Source: Epinephelus fuscoguttatus
Lineage: Eukaryota > Chordata > Actinopteri > Perciformes > Serranidae
DNA: 64,000 bases
NCBI RefSeq assembly: GCF_011397635.1
Contig: NC_064769.1
Location: forward strand, 12,789,207 to 12,853,206
Direction of reading: 5' to 3'
Shown here: piece by piece, positions 23,790 through 37,839 of the stretch
Layout of the letters: each line of letters starts with the position of its first letter
How positions within the stretch are numbered: the first letter of the stretch is position 1
Position numbers and translations under genes: made by a program
The notes under the pieces: model-generated
Databases searched by the model: none
What the model was told of the DNA's origin: nothing
What the model saw: the letters and a program-made list of their open reading frames with translations, nothing else

Positions 23790-26040
23790 TTACCTCAGTT
23801 GACAGTTGTGAAATGACTAATCAGGGTTTAGACAAAAAATAAAACACTGGTCCATAGTGCAGCATGAAAAACAGTTAGGCCAAGTTTACATAAAGGTTAC
23901 ATGAGATAAATTAACCCTGGTGGCAGAAACAGAAAAATAACAACAGATGTTAACTTAATGTACAGCGTATACATTTCTGAACCGCCATGACAGATCCCAT
24001 ACTACAAAATAAAAAACATCAGATGTCCAGTAAATAAACAGAGTAGATGAGTACATAAACCAGGATAGAAAAATATGTTGAATTACATGACCCTAAAAAC
24101 TCTAGGTTTTGCATGTTTTTTGGTCTGGTTTCTACTGACATTGCACTGACATTGTTAACAAAAGACACATAACACTTTAATGTCAGATTTCTTTAGTGGT
24201 TGCAGGGCATTTTACTTGCATCCAGTGTGATCATACAGTAGAGCAGCTGTGTGAACCCCAAAAAGAAATGTTTGTGGTCCTCTACCTGCCACCTCAGTGT
24301 TTCAGTGTGATTAAAGTTTATGTTTACTGACAGCTCTCAGTTTTGTCAGGTCTTAGTGGGGAGCGACTGAAACAAACAAATTTAACAATACAGGGACATT
24401 TATGTAACTAAATAACGCACACACATGGGAAGTCTATGAGAACCTGCATGCTGTTGTATTCCGGGAACATGTTCCTAAACTGAACTGACATTTTGTGGAT
24501 GAAACCACAGAGATCTCAGTGGTTTCACCCTCACACGCATACACTCACAAACACACATGGTTCTGCCATATAGCTTCAGTCCATATGAATCGATGGCGCA
24601 GTATGTAAGTCTGTCTTATGAATATATATATATGTATTTTTATCCTTCTTGCCTTCTCATCCCTCACCACATTGCTTATGTCTCATCTCATGTCATTTTA
24701 CCCATTCTTCCATGTGTTCTTTTAATTCCATAACTCAAACCGTTTCCATACCTTATTGTACATCCTTGGCCAGCTTGTTGTTATTGTAAACAAGATGCCA
24801 GCTGGACTGTACAAAATGTTTTGTGAGGGTTACAAGGAAACCACAAAATTGGTACATTCTGAAAAGGTAAACACAGTGAATTTCCATTAAAGTTCCTTTG
24901 AGCTATAGTGTATCTCTGGTAGCATCTGGTGTGACTACATTTTCTTTTAAATGAAAGAAATTAAATAATGTGTGTTACCTTTTTTCTACCTTTTTTTGAA
25001 AGCTGATAAGGGAGAAATGACAGGGAATAAGGCAACAGTGTTGTCGTTCATGGTCTTTGCCCTAACCTTAGGCCACTGGGGTGCTTAACTCAGGCTTCAC
25101 GCTCATGTTCAGCCTGTTTCTGACACATCAAATTAATCCTATTTCTAACAAATTTCCCTTTAAGTGTTGGCTAAAACCTCATAACCACAACAATCAAGCT
25201 ACTTTTGAATTGAGAATTTAGGAAAGGAATTAGTTAGACTAAAAGGGATCCTCCAGCAGCACCAGAGGTGGCGATATCGTGACTATGAGCCTGTTTACAC
25301 CTTGTATTAACCTGATTCTTGGGTGATCCAATGACAAGCGGACATCTCTAAGCCTGTCTGTTCCACCTGGCATTGGAATACATCTCCACATTTGCCTCAA
25401 GTGACCACTGGTGACTGGATCTCACTTCCGACTCTACATGCAAATAAACACATACTTAATTTTTAGTTTGCAAAGACCAAATTCATTGTTGTTTATCAGT
25501 GGTAGGTTTGTGGAGCTACGCACTCTTAAAACGGGTCAGTTGGTGAGAGTGCGTGCAAACACACAGTGACAGGGCTAACACTTAGCATCACATGGCTAAC
25601 AGCCTAGCTAATGGTTATTAATGGGTTGAACAGCAGACTCAAGCTGCTAAGGTGTTGGTTTGAGGACCTTTAAGCAGCTGCTGCTGTGTAAGCTCATGTT
25701 AACCATGCAGACATTGAACTCACTGTTTGCCGGGAGGAAACGTTCTTTCAACACTGCACTGAATCTATGCAACGACAGCAACAGAAAGTTTTCCTGATAT
25801 CCAGCAGGGAGTCGGATAAGCAAGGACATGAGCTAGGGGTCCTTAAATGTGGCCCAGGACACATGTTACCATATGTGGTCTGACTACCTGTACGTAGGGC
25901 TGTACACTTGTGATCTGATCACCCAAGATGCATGCTAATACCGGGAGTAAACAGGGCCTATTAGTTCCTTGTGTGACTCCAAAATCAGTAAATCCTACAT
26001 TTCCCATAACACAACTTTTCGTTTTTTTATTACATTTCCT
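23790..26040. other. non-coding, nothing recognised
   Basis: AT-rich intergenic sequence with no convincing exon. A short TA repeat lies at about 24,622-24,632. Confidence 0.45.
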
Positions 26041-26130
26041 CCCTCAGCCCTGTGATATTCCGGCGACCTGTCAAGGGTGTACCCCACCTCTCACCCAATG
26101 TCAGCAGGGATAAACTCCAGCCACCCCATG
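26041..26130 (+). repeat. 3' fragment of the SINE seen at 17,025
   Basis: CAGCCCTGTGATATTCCGGC, then GGCGACCTGTCAAGGGTGTA and CCTCTCACCCAATGTCAGC, match the 3' third of the 17,025-17,382 SINE with about 10-15% differences. The head is absent. Confidence 0.75.
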
Positions 26131-27430
26131 ATGCTCCTCTGGACAAGTAAAGTGATCTTGGCATGTACAATAGGTGGAGTGCCCCTTTAAAAAGATTAAT
26201 TGTTCTCCTGGTAGTGGCCAGGTTGTTAAGGATGAAAGCCAGGTGAGATAAGTGCAGACCCCTTAACCAGGCAATGGAGATGCCCACCCAGCATTCTTGA
26301 CATAGCAGCTGACCAGCCAGGAGTGGACCAGGCTACAACATCAAAGTGGGCCCTAAAACATCACTGCAGCCACCATCAATCCATCAATCTGTTTCACTTG
26401 CGTTATTGCATGTCTGGTTGTGCTGATGCAGACATGCAAAAGACTGTGAGAAAGACAGCAGTGAAAGTGAGAAAGCATCTTCCAGGATTAGAAGAAGAAC
26501 AAAAGGAGAGACAAAATAAGAGGGTTAGCAAGATACAATAATCCCAAAACCAGTTCTCTGGCACCTGATCCAACAGACCGACTAATTTGCTACAAGAATA
26601 GAGCTCGCATAGCTGGGCATACCAAGTCAGAGCTATCATTACAGAATAGATGCTTCTCTTTCACAATATAAGACAATAGACTGCACAGACATGGTACGCA
26701 TCCACTGAGAGCTCCTTCAAATAAAAACAAAGCTGAAAAGAATGTCAGTAAAAGAAAATTACAAGCACAAGATAAAGTTCTGGCAGGAAGCACAATAAAA
26801 AGTATTATAAGATCCCTCATGATATGATGCAAAGATAAAAGACACCAGTAAAACCCGCTGACCAGCAGAATCTCAGTGCTATGAAACCTCTGCCTGCAGC
26901 CCTTGCAGTGGAAAAGCAGCTTACTGCAGTGTGTCTCACGTCTGGCTGGTTGAAAGTCCTCTGTGAAACAAAACTCCATTCAGGTCAGATTAAGATCACA
27001 TTCTGAAGGAGGACAATGAGACCACTGATCTGGGGCCAGCAGAAATAGAGAAGATTGCTTCACTGACCTCAGTTTGAGATATACTTTCTGCCAGACGACT
27101 GCTGTTGCTAGAAAGCAACCAAAGACAGTGTTACAGACGCTTAAGGTAAATCTGCAGCCGTTTCTGTTTATAAGAGGAAAGGGAGTCTTGTAGATCCAAT
27201 TACACTGATCGTATCAGTTAAACTGAACGTGAAACACTTTTTTGATTAGCTACAAAAACAGTTAAGTTGGAGAATGGGTGAAACATAAAAATAGTTTATT
27301 AGTTCATGGCAACAAAACCCCTACAGCATTTTAGTGGGCTGTTAATGCTTTGCAGGGCACCTGAGGGGAGTAGATAACCATCTCAAGTGACCACAGCTAG
27401 GGCGCTCTACTCTACTGACACCTCAGCTAT
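26131..27430. other. non-coding, nothing recognised
   Basis: The 129-codon minus frame at 26,590-26,979 has a Cys-rich, leucine-rich composition but no start or splice context and no domain that I know. Not called. Confidence 0.4.
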
Positions 27431-28737
27431 TTAAAGGAATAGTTTGACATTTTTGGAATGGTGCTCATTGACTTTCTGGCAGCGAGTACGATGAGAAACA
27501 TATCTGTAGCCGTTTAGCTTAGCTTAGCTTAGCACAAAGACTGGAAACAGTGTGGATCAGTTAGCCATGGTCTGTCCAATGGTTACAAAATCCACCTCCA
27601 CCCACCACTTCTAAAGCCCACTAATTAACCCATATATCCAAAGACTGTATAAAAATGATGGATGTAGCCACCATGATGTCACCCACTGGTTTGTAGACTC
27701 CCATTTTGAAACCTCAAGTTTGGCATTTTGGGTGTCACCATCTTGGATTTTTTGAGCCAGAATAAGAGAGGCTGGTGCTGGGGAAGCTGGGGATGCTATC
27801 CGCAGACAGCCTGTCACTCAGAGCTACCACACCCTGAATTACATGTAAGTTTAGGCCTTAATAAAATGTAAACAGGTGAACTACCTAAAAATTCACAACC
27901 TGTGCATTTGTCATGAGGTGTTAAATTAGCTTTAGGGACCAAAACTGTTTTTCATACCAGGCTTTAAACATGCTTAAATCTGCTGTAAAGTTGGACGTTT
28001 TAACCCTGGTGTCTATGGGAACTGACTTGCTTTTGGATCCAGCCTCAAGTGGTCATTCCAGGGAACTGGATTTTTTTGCATTTATATGTTGACTTCATTT
28101 TTCAGCCCTAGTGGTCAAAATATATTTTCCTAGGATGTTAAGGCATGACCCACCCCATTCCCCCTCAGAAAGTGGCAAGTACTCATTGCCTTCATCGTTT
28201 GGGGTGGTTAGGTTTAGGCATAAGAAATGAGACTGGTAAGGGTTAGGGTAAGAATAGCAGGGTAAACCAGTCAGATGCAGAGTAAGTCATGCCTTCACCA
28301 TTGTAGGAAAAAGGTTGCTGTTTGGTTTTATCTTGTTTGTTTAAACTGTAAAAAAACAAAACTGTAGAAATGACAATTCAACATTTTAAGGGGCAATATG
28401 CTCTCGAATATGTCTGGACTATGACTATGAGCAGTTGTTGGATAACCAGTGGAAAGTTAATGATTGCAGCCAAAAAAGTCCAGAACATCTCCATCCATAC
28501 AACAGTGACTTGTCATTTTTACACTTTGTTTTTTGTAAAGGTTAAGCAAACAAAACACAATGTATTTATTTGCCCCTGTTTCCAGTCTCTGTGCTAAGCT
28601 AAGCTAGCAGGCTGCTGGCTCCCGCTTCATATTAGTTTCATAACTGACAGATATGACAGTGGTATCAATTTCCTCATCGAACCCTATGCTTGAAAAAGAA
28701 AAATCATGTTTTATCAAATGTCTAATTTTTGAATTTA
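27431..28737. mobile_element. palindromic TTAA-type element, family E, split by other repeats
   Basis: The left arm starts TTAAAGGAATAGTTTGACAT and includes GTTTAGCTTAGCTTAGC and GACTGGAAACAG. The right arm (28,575-28,737) is the inverted counterpart: TGTTTCCAGTCT, GCTAAGCTAAGCTAGC, then CAAATGTCTAATTTTTGAAT. The middle has been invaded by element C copy 2 (27,638-28,112) and by another repeat carrying GTTAAGGCATGACCCACC and its inverted partner near 28,290. Confidence 0.7.
27638..28112 (+). repeat. dispersed element C, copy 2, nested in family E
   Basis: Starts CCAAAGACTGTATAAAAATG, includes TGATGTCACCCACTGGTTTG, and ends ACTTCATTTTTCAGCCCTAG. Phrases follow the same order as copy 1. The nested position shows that it inserted after family E. 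Confidence 0.75.
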
Positions 28738-29484
28738 CCTCCTCAGTTATTTATATAACGTACTCGTCCTTCAGGATCTACAACCAAATATAGATGCCAT
28801 GCCATTTGCCATGCTGAGGGAAGCAACACTGTGCTGACTGGCAGGAAAATAAGAGTGGAGTGAGATGGTAACACTTCACTTAAGGCATCCTCTATGTGAA
28901 GTTTCGACCACAAAACAATATTATACAAGAACATAGTTGTAGGATGCATTTAGCTCCTATACTCACATAAAAATAGTAGTAGAAATGTGTGGTGGTGTAC
29001 TCTATTGGATCTCTAAACCTCAGCCACAGAAATTAGGTTAGGTTTGATACACAGATACGTGCTTAGAGACAGCTATCCTTGGCCCTGTCATGGATTAAGG
29101 GCACTGATAGCCCATCAGTTCCTGTGGAGCTGCTGGGGAGGAAGCTGTAATGAGATGTGTTGCATAATGAGGTGGTTTTATTGGGAAACCGAGACTTATA
29201 ATTACTATTATTACAAGTCAAGCCTCTCTGTAAAATACTTGCACACACGTATACTCTCTCTTGCTCTTTGACTCTTTCCTATCCAGCTCGACGGTGTTGA
29301 AGCAGCTGTGTGACTCCTTTATTCTAATAGAAAAGTTTATTAACATTGCAACAGGCTACGTAACATTATAGCATTATATATTCAGGGCAGTTTAAATTGT
29401 TATCAGTGTATTTGTCAACAATATTATCTCCTGTTGAAATGCCCATAACTTATGCATAAATTAATAATAATAAGCCAACATATA

Positions 29485-29542
29485 TAATATATACATATAT
29501 TATATTATATTATATTATATTATATTATATTATATTATAATA
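29485..29542. repeat. TATAT pentanucleotide microsatellite
   Basis: About ten perfect TATTA/TATAT units directly abutting the next SINE. This could be a mutated insertion site or a slippage-prone A/T stretch. Confidence 0.85.
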
Positions 29543-29798
29543 GCGGCAGCACGGTGGTGTGGTGGTTAGCACTCTCGCCTGCCGGTTCGATCCCGGGCGT
29601 GGGAGCCCTTCTGTGCGGAGTTTGCATGTTCTCCCCGTGTCAGCGTGGGTTCTCTCCGGGTACTCCGGCTTCCTCCCACAGTCCAAAGACATGCAGATTG
29701 GGGACTAGGTTAACTGATAACTCTAAACTGTCCGTAGGTGTGAATGTGAGCGTGAATGGTTGTTTGTCTCTATGTGTCAGCCCTGCGATAGTCTGGCG
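29543..29798 (+). repeat. tRNA-headed SINE, internally deleted and 3'-truncated
   Basis: Begins GCGGCAGCACGGTGGTGTGG and keeps GGTTCGATCCCGGGCGTGGG. Compared with the 17,025 copy it lacks about 15 bp between the A and B boxes (TCACAGCAAGAGGGT) and stops at GATAGTCTGGCG, losing about the last 90 bp. The 96-codon frame across it is not a gene. Confidence 0.8.
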
Positions 29799-31313
29799 TG
29801 TACTATTTATGAGGTATTCATATCTAAATACGACAATAGATTAAGGCCATGAAATGTGTCTGAAAGCCCTGGAAGAAATGTAGTAAGTGGACTTTGAGTG
29901 AGGATCATTTTGTCAAACAGCTGTGTCTGTGGTCCAGAAAAGCGGAACATGTTTGTATGAGTTTAACCATATTTACAAACAGTTTTAAACCTGCCTGTAA
30001 AACTTTTTCATGTAAACAGCAAAAAGTGAAATGATTTTTTAATATTTGCAATCATATAATATCATATCATTGAATATGACATCCATGTTATAGTGTTTAA
30101 TTAATCATTCATTAACTGTTATGGACCAGTTATATCTGCATACAGCTACAAAAATGTATGCTATAAACCACTTATCAAGTGCCGATAGAGGGGGTTGAGT
30201 AAACTGTTAGAAAAAAATCTCCAAAAAGAGGTTTTAGAAAACAATAAATATATATAATATATAACAATAATATAAAACAAGCTTACAAAACAAATAAATA
30301 GAATAAAATAAAATAAACCAAATAAAATAAAATTAAAAAAAAAAATACCTGTACCAGTTTCAGGAAAGAGAGTTTTTTTTTTTACTTCAGCAACAATAAG
30401 TAAAATGTTGCTGTTGTTGTTGTTTGTATGAGTAATAGTGAAACTTTGGTTCAAAATAAAAATTAGTTATCATTGCTCACATCAAGGATGAGCGTGATTA
30501 TTGCTGGCCCCTCCTGTAGCGTCACAGCCCCAGAAAGTTTTCCCCTTTTTCCCCCTTATAGACGGCCCTTCATGGGGATCCAAATAAACTACAGATACAT
30601 GTAAAATAATAATCTAAATATACATAGAGTTTGAATATCTTTTCTTATTCTCTACAACCAATAACAGTGTAAAGCTGTCATGAATTTGTATTAAACAAAC
30701 CCTTTTGGATCTGAATGCTTTTGAAAGGAATACACAACCAAAAAATTGCTAGAAAGCTGTAAGCAGCTCAAAGAGAACAGTGGAGCATTAAAGTGTTAGC
30801 AGATATCTTGATCATCTGGCAGTGAGCGTACGAGACAAAGTAGAGGGGAAGATACCGCATTACCACACCAGAGTCCATCAACAAATACACTACAAGCCTC
30901 TAATAACATGTGATCTGATACGCTCTATTGCAGAGTGAGTCTCCACCCAGCACTGATCCTGACAGCAAAGATTGAGGATCCCTTTAAATAAATCACTTAG
31001 TGTCTCTCTACACTGACAGACCCAGCCCATTGGAGCGCAACTACAGTCAAGGTACCAGAAGCAATTACCAAAAGATTTCATCATTTTCAATGGACTGCCC
31101 ACAGATGTCCAAACCTGGGCAGTGCTCAGAAGAGAAGCCAGCCACATGAAAAATGAAATGTATGAGAAAAGAAGGACTTTGAGGTCACCATGTGCTTGGT
31201 GGTATTTCTGGAAATTTTGGGAGAGTACAATGACTTGTGGAGTTTTCATTTTGCAATTGCATACATATTGCATGCTGTTTTTGTTGTGTTTGTTTGTTTT
31301 ATGGTGGATTCTG
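29799..31313. other. non-coding, AT-rich
   Basis: No exon seen. Low-complexity A-rich sequence at about 30,230-30,350 (AATAAAATAAAATAAACC and similar) accounts for the Phe-Ile-rich minus frame there. Confidence 0.5.
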
Positions 31314-31695
31314 GTATCTTAGCTATGCTTGTATTATGGCTCTGTGTCTGTCTGTTGGTCTGGACTGAAATATCTCAACAACTGCTGGATGGATCGCCAC
31401 TACATTTTATTCAGACATGAATTCCAGCGATTTGTTTTGTCTAGCACCGTCATCAGGACCAAATTAGACTAAATACCTGCACAACTAATGACATCCCCAT
31501 CAGCCTCAGCTTATGTTTAGTAAGCAGGCTAACATGCTGAAGTAAGATGGTGAACATGATAAACATTGTATCTGTTTAGCATTAGCATGTGTGCATTGTC
31601 ATTGTGGACATTTTAGCGTGCTTGAGTTAGCATTTAGCTCGTGATGCTGTGCCTAAGTGCAGCCTCACTGAGCTACAGTACTAGCATGGCTGTAG
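31314..31695 (+). repeat. dispersed repeat family R1, copy
   Basis: GGACTGAAATATCTCAACAA, TGGATGGATCGCCA, TAATGACATCCCCATCAGCC and ATGCTGAAGTAAGATGGTGA occur in the order seen at 7,960-8,770 and 9,600-9,745, joining those two pieces into one family. Confidence 0.65.
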
Positions 31696-34286
31696 TCTTG
31701 TTCAGACTAAAACTGGTTGTGTTTAAGCAAAAAAAAATGCAATATATGAAATTATAATGAAAAATAAAATGGGAAATTTTGTGATTTTGAAAAAATTCTC
31801 AACTCCTACAACGTTTAGATGATTCCCATAGAGAATGTTAACTTTACGCCATATTATGTTAAATTTTTCGGGCAGGGCCTGGTCGTACAACAGTATTTGG
31901 ACAAACTAATCACAATATCCACTACCTCCACTCACATACCTGGACATTCTAAACTATCTTGTTTTCAGACTGAGTGCATACACTTTGGTAATAGAGATAA
32001 GAGACCGTGTACCTCAGAAGATGGCGTCAACGTCCCACACAGTGTGATGTACCTTCACACTGTCTATGAAGAAGTCTTAATTGGGTCAGGTCTGCTTGGG
32101 GAATTTGGACTAATGAACTCAGTGTTTCTAATATCCTAGCTGCAGCCCTGGGAGTTGTGTATATTTTTTGTTCAGCTGTATCATGATTTTATATAACCTC
32201 AGGGTAAAGACTTAATGTCTCCTGTACAGTCAGAGATTCTGAATAATCTCTCAACAAGATGGCAGGTTTAGCTTATAAATGCTATCTCCACACAAAATAA
32301 GAACTTTGTGAATTGTCAACAGAGACATTTGATACGATACCCTCCTATGACCCTGTCTCCACATATGAGGATATCTCATTTTGGGTTTGCTGCACCTTAT
32401 ACTTCAATTTGCTTAACTTAGACCCATTGTCCTCAATCATGGACATTTTTGTGCCATCTAGTGGTAGTGAAAGCACAATACACTTATCCATGTAAGAACA
32501 AGATAGCGGCCATCTCTGCCAAGTAGGTCTACAGCTGATCCCGACACAAAAGTGTACAAGGTACAAAACCTGATCTAATTTGATAGTTGAAACTTACTGA
32601 TTTATGCTTAAAAATCATTGTAGTTTAATATGGCATAATAATTTGACCAGTTTTAGCAATGGTAACAAGCTATGACCCTGTTAATAAGGAGGTACTCGTT
32701 TGAGGTCACTGGGTCTTTATTATAATTTTATTGCAGCATTTCACACACACATTTTCACATTAGGTGTGAACAACTGTTCCTACAGACAAAAAGGGCATTC
32801 CTTACTTGGAGTATGGAGCAAGGAAAATTAATACAGAGATACAAAACAAACACATCAGAAGGCTTTTAGAGATTACATTTTTGCAGTCTTACTTTTGCAC
32901 AGTCATGTTCAGGCATTGAAATGAAAAGTTCTGAACCATTTTAGACTTGAACAGTGATACATTAAGTTGCAAAACATTGAACAAATGTTGAAGTGTCTGC
33001 AGTTTTGTTTTTAAGTAACAATGTTCCGGGGAAACATCGGTTTTACACTTTATTACACACTTGTGACTATTAAGAATAAACCCATTGTCCCTGTATTAGG
33101 ACATCTTTTTTTTTCAAAAGCTATTTACTGTTCAAAGATAATGTTTAGTTTTTTTTATACTTATCAGGTCTGTCTCATCCAAATAGTAGAGAGAAATTAA
33201 AAATGTATATCAAACAAAAGCTGGGGTCTTAGAAGGACAATAGCAGCCTACTTTTACTGCACTAGCTGTTCTAGTGTTCATCCTCAGACCTGTTACATAA
33301 AGAATTGTACTGAAATATTTTATGTTCACTGTACTGAATTTCATCCAGATGTAGTAGTTTGGAAAAGAAAGTCTTTCTGTAAGAACAGCCAAAAGCTATA
33401 GAATGTATAATTAAAACACGAGAAGTCCAAAGCAACTGCACTGTTCTAGAAGCACAAACTACTGGCTTGGAAAAGTTACCAAAACCTCAAAGGAAAGATT
33501 ATGGAGTTTACAAAAAGGGAAAGGAGAAGAAACCACAGATGTCGTCAAAAAAGAGGGTTTATCCTTGAGGTTACTGCTTCTACGTAAATGAGCGTGGGCT
33601 GAAGGGCCACATGAACACTGAGCCTCTGATGTGAACATGAAACTCTCAGGAATCTATAAGGATTGCACACTCATGTGTAAGAACACACACTGTATGTTCT
33701 CCTGAATGACACATGCGCACAAACATGCGAAATTTAAATGACAGACAATGAATTCTTTCATCAGTGGGGACATTAACTCCCACTGACCCTCCCTTTAAAT
33801 CAGTGGCTGAGGCTGTGGAGCCCAAGACTTGTTTTGTCAGTGTAAACAGTTTAAATAAAACAGTGTTTCTCTGGTTTGATGAGTCCTTCTCTGCAGAGAT
33901 GGGTGTCTCTGAGGGGAGGCATTCATTGGAGCGCTGCACCACCCACATGCAGTTTACCGACCCCTCGACCTCACATTAACAATCTCTGCCGGCTGTGTTA
34001 TGAGTGTGTGTGTGTGTGTGTGCCTGCATTGAAGTGTACATGTGGTTTGGGGGGTCTGGTGGCTTTCCCGCTCTGCAGACTCTGTTTCCACTTTCTCCTG
34101 GAAAATCCTCCCAGACCTCGGCAGAATTTTTGAGCCAGTAGGTTATGTTAATGACTTTGTATAAAGAATAACTGCACTCACAAATGTTTTGGCAACTTTT
34201 TCATTTCCACAGTAGCAGTTTTGGTTTTGTGTTTTTTGTAGATGTGGACATAAGGCCACAGGTCAGGTCCTGCCATGGACCTAATC
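31696..34286. other. non-coding, nothing recognised
   Basis: No coding exon identified. A TG microsatellite lies at about 34,002-34,021. Part of this stretch could be untranslated sequence of an unseen gene, but nothing supports that directly. Confidence 0.4.
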
Positions 34287-35430
34287 TTAAAGGAATGTTT
34301 CAACATTTTTGGAAAATATCCTCAACTGCTTTCTTGCCAGACAAGAAGATACCACAGATGCTTAACTCTGAAGCTGGAGCCAAGAGGCAGTTAGCTTAGC
34401 ATAAAGAAGGGGGAAACAGCCAGACCTTATCAGAGGGCAAAACCCCCCCCAAAACTAAGCTAACTAATGAACATATCTGATCTGATTTGTTATTGCCCTA
34501 CATCCATTCTTGCACCCTGAGATCCTTACAGTAGATATATAACGTCTTGTCTTTCCTCTGGTCCAGATTAATTCACAAAGATGATAGAGCCTTTGCAGTC
34601 AGATTGGGTAATTGGTCTCCATACCATACCTGACAAAATGTTGTTATTCTACATCAAGATGACATTGGCATGAGATGTTTGGAAGACATATTTTGGTTAC
34701 TTAACAACACAACTTAAAACCAACAAAATATCAACATCATCTTTCATCAGTGTTCTATGTCAAACTGATGTTGGCACTAGACATCCTGCAATTAATTTTT
34801 TGTCCCCTGACGTCACTACCTAAATTCAAACAAATCATAACATCTAATGCCAATGTGTGAAGTGGCCAAACTGTGGAATTACATCCATCATGTGATGTCA
34901 TTTGGCCCAAAAAGACTTTTTTCCATTGACTTGGCGAAAGGCACGTCTGTAAGTCAATGGATTCAATTTTTGAGCATCACATCCACTGTGTAATTTCTTG
35001 TTTTACTGACATCAGAATGTCAGTCGACATTTGGAAAGTTAAGAAGAGACGCACAACTGAAACACTTTATCCCCATTCAAGTTTGTAGAATACTAAACTG
35101 AAAGTAGCAGGCTTGACTGATGGAAGTCTCTACTGCACTTGCTTTATAGGCCCAATAATGTGGAAGCAGTGCTGATCATCTGAATATTTTGTATGTTGAA
35201 CTTTTTTGGCTTCATGCGCCACCTTGCAAGCTTCATAGGAATGAATGGGGCCCACCTCCAACGCTGTATCCAATTCAGGTTTCTTTATACATTAATGGCT
35301 GAGCCAGCTTAGCTGTTTCCCCCTGCTCCCACATGCTAAGCTAAGCTAAACATCTCCTGCCTGTAGTATCACACCGAATGAACAAATATAAGAGTGGTAT
35401 CACTCTCTGCAAGAAAGCTGCTTCATAGGA
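34287..35430. mobile_element. palindromic TTAA-type element, family E, second copy with inserts
   Basis: The left arm begins TTAAAGGAATGTTTCAACAT and contains CAGTTAGCTTAGCATAAAGA. The right arm at about 35,305-35,430 has the inverted counterpart (GCTGTTTCCCCCTGCTCCC, GCTAAGCTAAGCTAAAC, GTGGTATCACTCTCTGCAAG). About 34,510-35,300 between them is unrelated repeat-like sequence, including AT-rich ATCAACATCATC-type and CATTGACTTGG-type segments. Confidence 0.6.
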
Positions 35431-37205
35431 AATCATGGCTCAAGTGGGATGGTAATGGCTGTAAAATGTCAGCTATCTAAAACGAAAGCATCATGGGGCC
35501 AGTTGTTTAGGACTAGACAGACAGAGAGACCAGGTAGAGAGGTGAGAGGCCAGGGATCATGTGGTGCCGAGGCCATGAATGGAAGGTGTTGATGCTAATT
35601 TATCCAGATTAATCCCGGAGAGCGATCTTGGTCCACGCTGATGGTATGCCAGACAAATTGTTGCTGTGATTGTTCACCAGCCAGAATGATTGTAGACATG
35701 CTGAGATGTTATTCTTTGAGCTCTTGGCCTGATGAGGTGAGACAGGCAGTCAGGGAAAGTTTTGCAGACACAATGGAACCTGGCCAAAGTGGAGTAGGGA
35801 GTTGCAGTGTGAACCACTGGCAGAAAGACAGAAGAGAAACGGTTTGTAGAACACCCAAACATTTTGTTTGGTTAGCTTGCGGTAGTGAAATAGAGGCCAG
35901 ACTTTCCTTTTGTGGACTTTAGGGAGAGATGCAGTACAGCAGCATTTAAAGGACATAAAATTGCTGGAAACCAAAATGGAAGTGAGACGGACGAACTTCC
36001 TGCAGTAGCAGTTATCACACCTTTCAGTCACGCTAAAATAACACTGATAATTATCATTTCTACTTCTACTTAAAATGTTGAAAACATATATAATGATTCT
36101 GGGAACTGCTCCCTGTGTACTGATTACTGAGATCCCCGTTAATTTTTGTTAACCACTGAATCATCAATATTCGATAGGGATATGTGTGCAAAGCATTTCT
36201 ATGACTTTTCCTCACAGGCTGAATCTACACTGAGGTACTCATGTGCGACTCAATTGCACAGGCAGTGTGTTGCTATACCACATATTGGGCACTAGATGTC
36301 CTGCTTGGTTCAGACTATTTGGTGAACAGTGTCTTGATCTGGAATACATGTGTCAAATAATATAGTTTCTTGATTGGTCCTAAACTGCCTCTTAGGCCAT
36401 AAGCAACAAAACTATAAGACTAGAGTAGATTGAAATTTGCACTGAAAACAGGAAATATTGCTCACCCAGCAGATGAAAGATATTAGACCATATTTTCAGA
36501 GTAACTTGATTCTGTGATATTTTATTCACAAATGTATCAAACCCAGATCACATCCTTATGGTAAACACATAGCTTCATAATAGACAACTTTTATATAATA
36601 ACTGATTTGCCAGGGGTAACCTTTTACTAAAGGTGTCTTTTAAAAAGGACCTGTTGTACCACATATCTCCGTCCTTGTTTTAAAGAGTCTCCACACCAAA
36701 TGTCCACCCACACAGTCAATTATTTTGCCTGATTAGACCTCCTCTCAGGACTGTGTGGGCATGGACAGACTGTGCTTCACTGACTTCTCTCTGACTCACC
36801 TGCTTGTTTACTGCATGAGTAATAGGGGCAAGACAACACTTTTAGGCCTCTGAGGTCAGAGTAGGAAAAGCACAGATGAAACTAATAACATTAATGGATT
36901 CTGTGTTCCATTCAGGTGTCGCACTAATGACAGCGTGACAGTGAAAATAGGTATATTCAACTTCAGTTTCTCTTCACATAGTTATCTCTGGTAATGTAGA
37001 CATTAGATAATGTGATCCACTTGGAAATAAACATAACAACTGAGTTTAATTTACTTCGACAATCTGATGCAAAATTCACTCAAAGAAAGAAAGAAAAAGA
37101 AAAATGTTTCCTCTATTGCCCTTCCTGCACTATTAGCAGTACAGAGCTGGGCTTCTGGGGCTCCAGCCCTAAATGTTTGCTCAAAAGCTCCAAATCTATG
37201 CTATC
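35431..37205. other. non-coding, nothing recognised
   Basis: Open frames on both strands at 35,641-36,031 (93 codons each) have no recognisable domain or exon boundaries. Otherwise featureless. Confidence 0.4.
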
Positions 37206-37213
37206 CCCTAAAG

Positions 37214-37839
37214 CCTGGGTCTTCAACATGGGGTCCACAACACCTAGGGGGTCTGAAGAGTAACTGCAGTGGGGTACCAAATTATTTTTGATAATTTATA
37301 TCATTAGATAATATTAATCGGCCTATTAATTAAAAAAAAAAAAAACATTTAATTTACAGTACGTAACATTAATGATAGGCTAACTCCTACCCATGAATCC
37401 TTGTGCAATAACGTGAGCTAGTTAATGCTAATCACGGTGCAGCACTTATCTATAACAGCAAAGTGAACTGGTTAGCTAACATTTAACGTAATATTGAAAC
37501 ATACCAGCCAATTAGCTGTGTTATTATTCTAAGTGTATGGACATCCTTGTGAGCCACAGTGGATAGTTTAGTAACGTTTTAAGCAAGAGACTCTGACACA
37601 CTGTCCTCCTTAGAAACTGCTGGCAAAAGTTCAGGAGGTGAGGCTAATGCACCTAGCCATGCTACAACTGCTGCTGATTTAGATGCTACAGGCAAGCGAA
37701 AATGAAAGATAACCAAAAAATATTCAGAGAATTATCTTAAGTGTAACTCATTATTATGCAATATATGTAATAGAAAGTCACTGCTCTGTCTCTCTTTGAG
37801 CTAAGGGGTCCTTGGCCTCAAAAACATTAAAGACCCCTG
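37214..37839. mobile_element. non-autonomous hAT-like element with 7/8 target duplication
   Basis: The left end is CCTGGGTCTTCAACATGGGG and the right end, reverse-complemented, is CAGGGGTCTTTAATGTTTTT. Flanks CCCTAAAG (37,206-37,213) and CCTTAAAG (37,840-37,847) differ at one of eight positions, the size expected for hAT. The interior is AT-rich without a transposase frame. Confidence 0.7.
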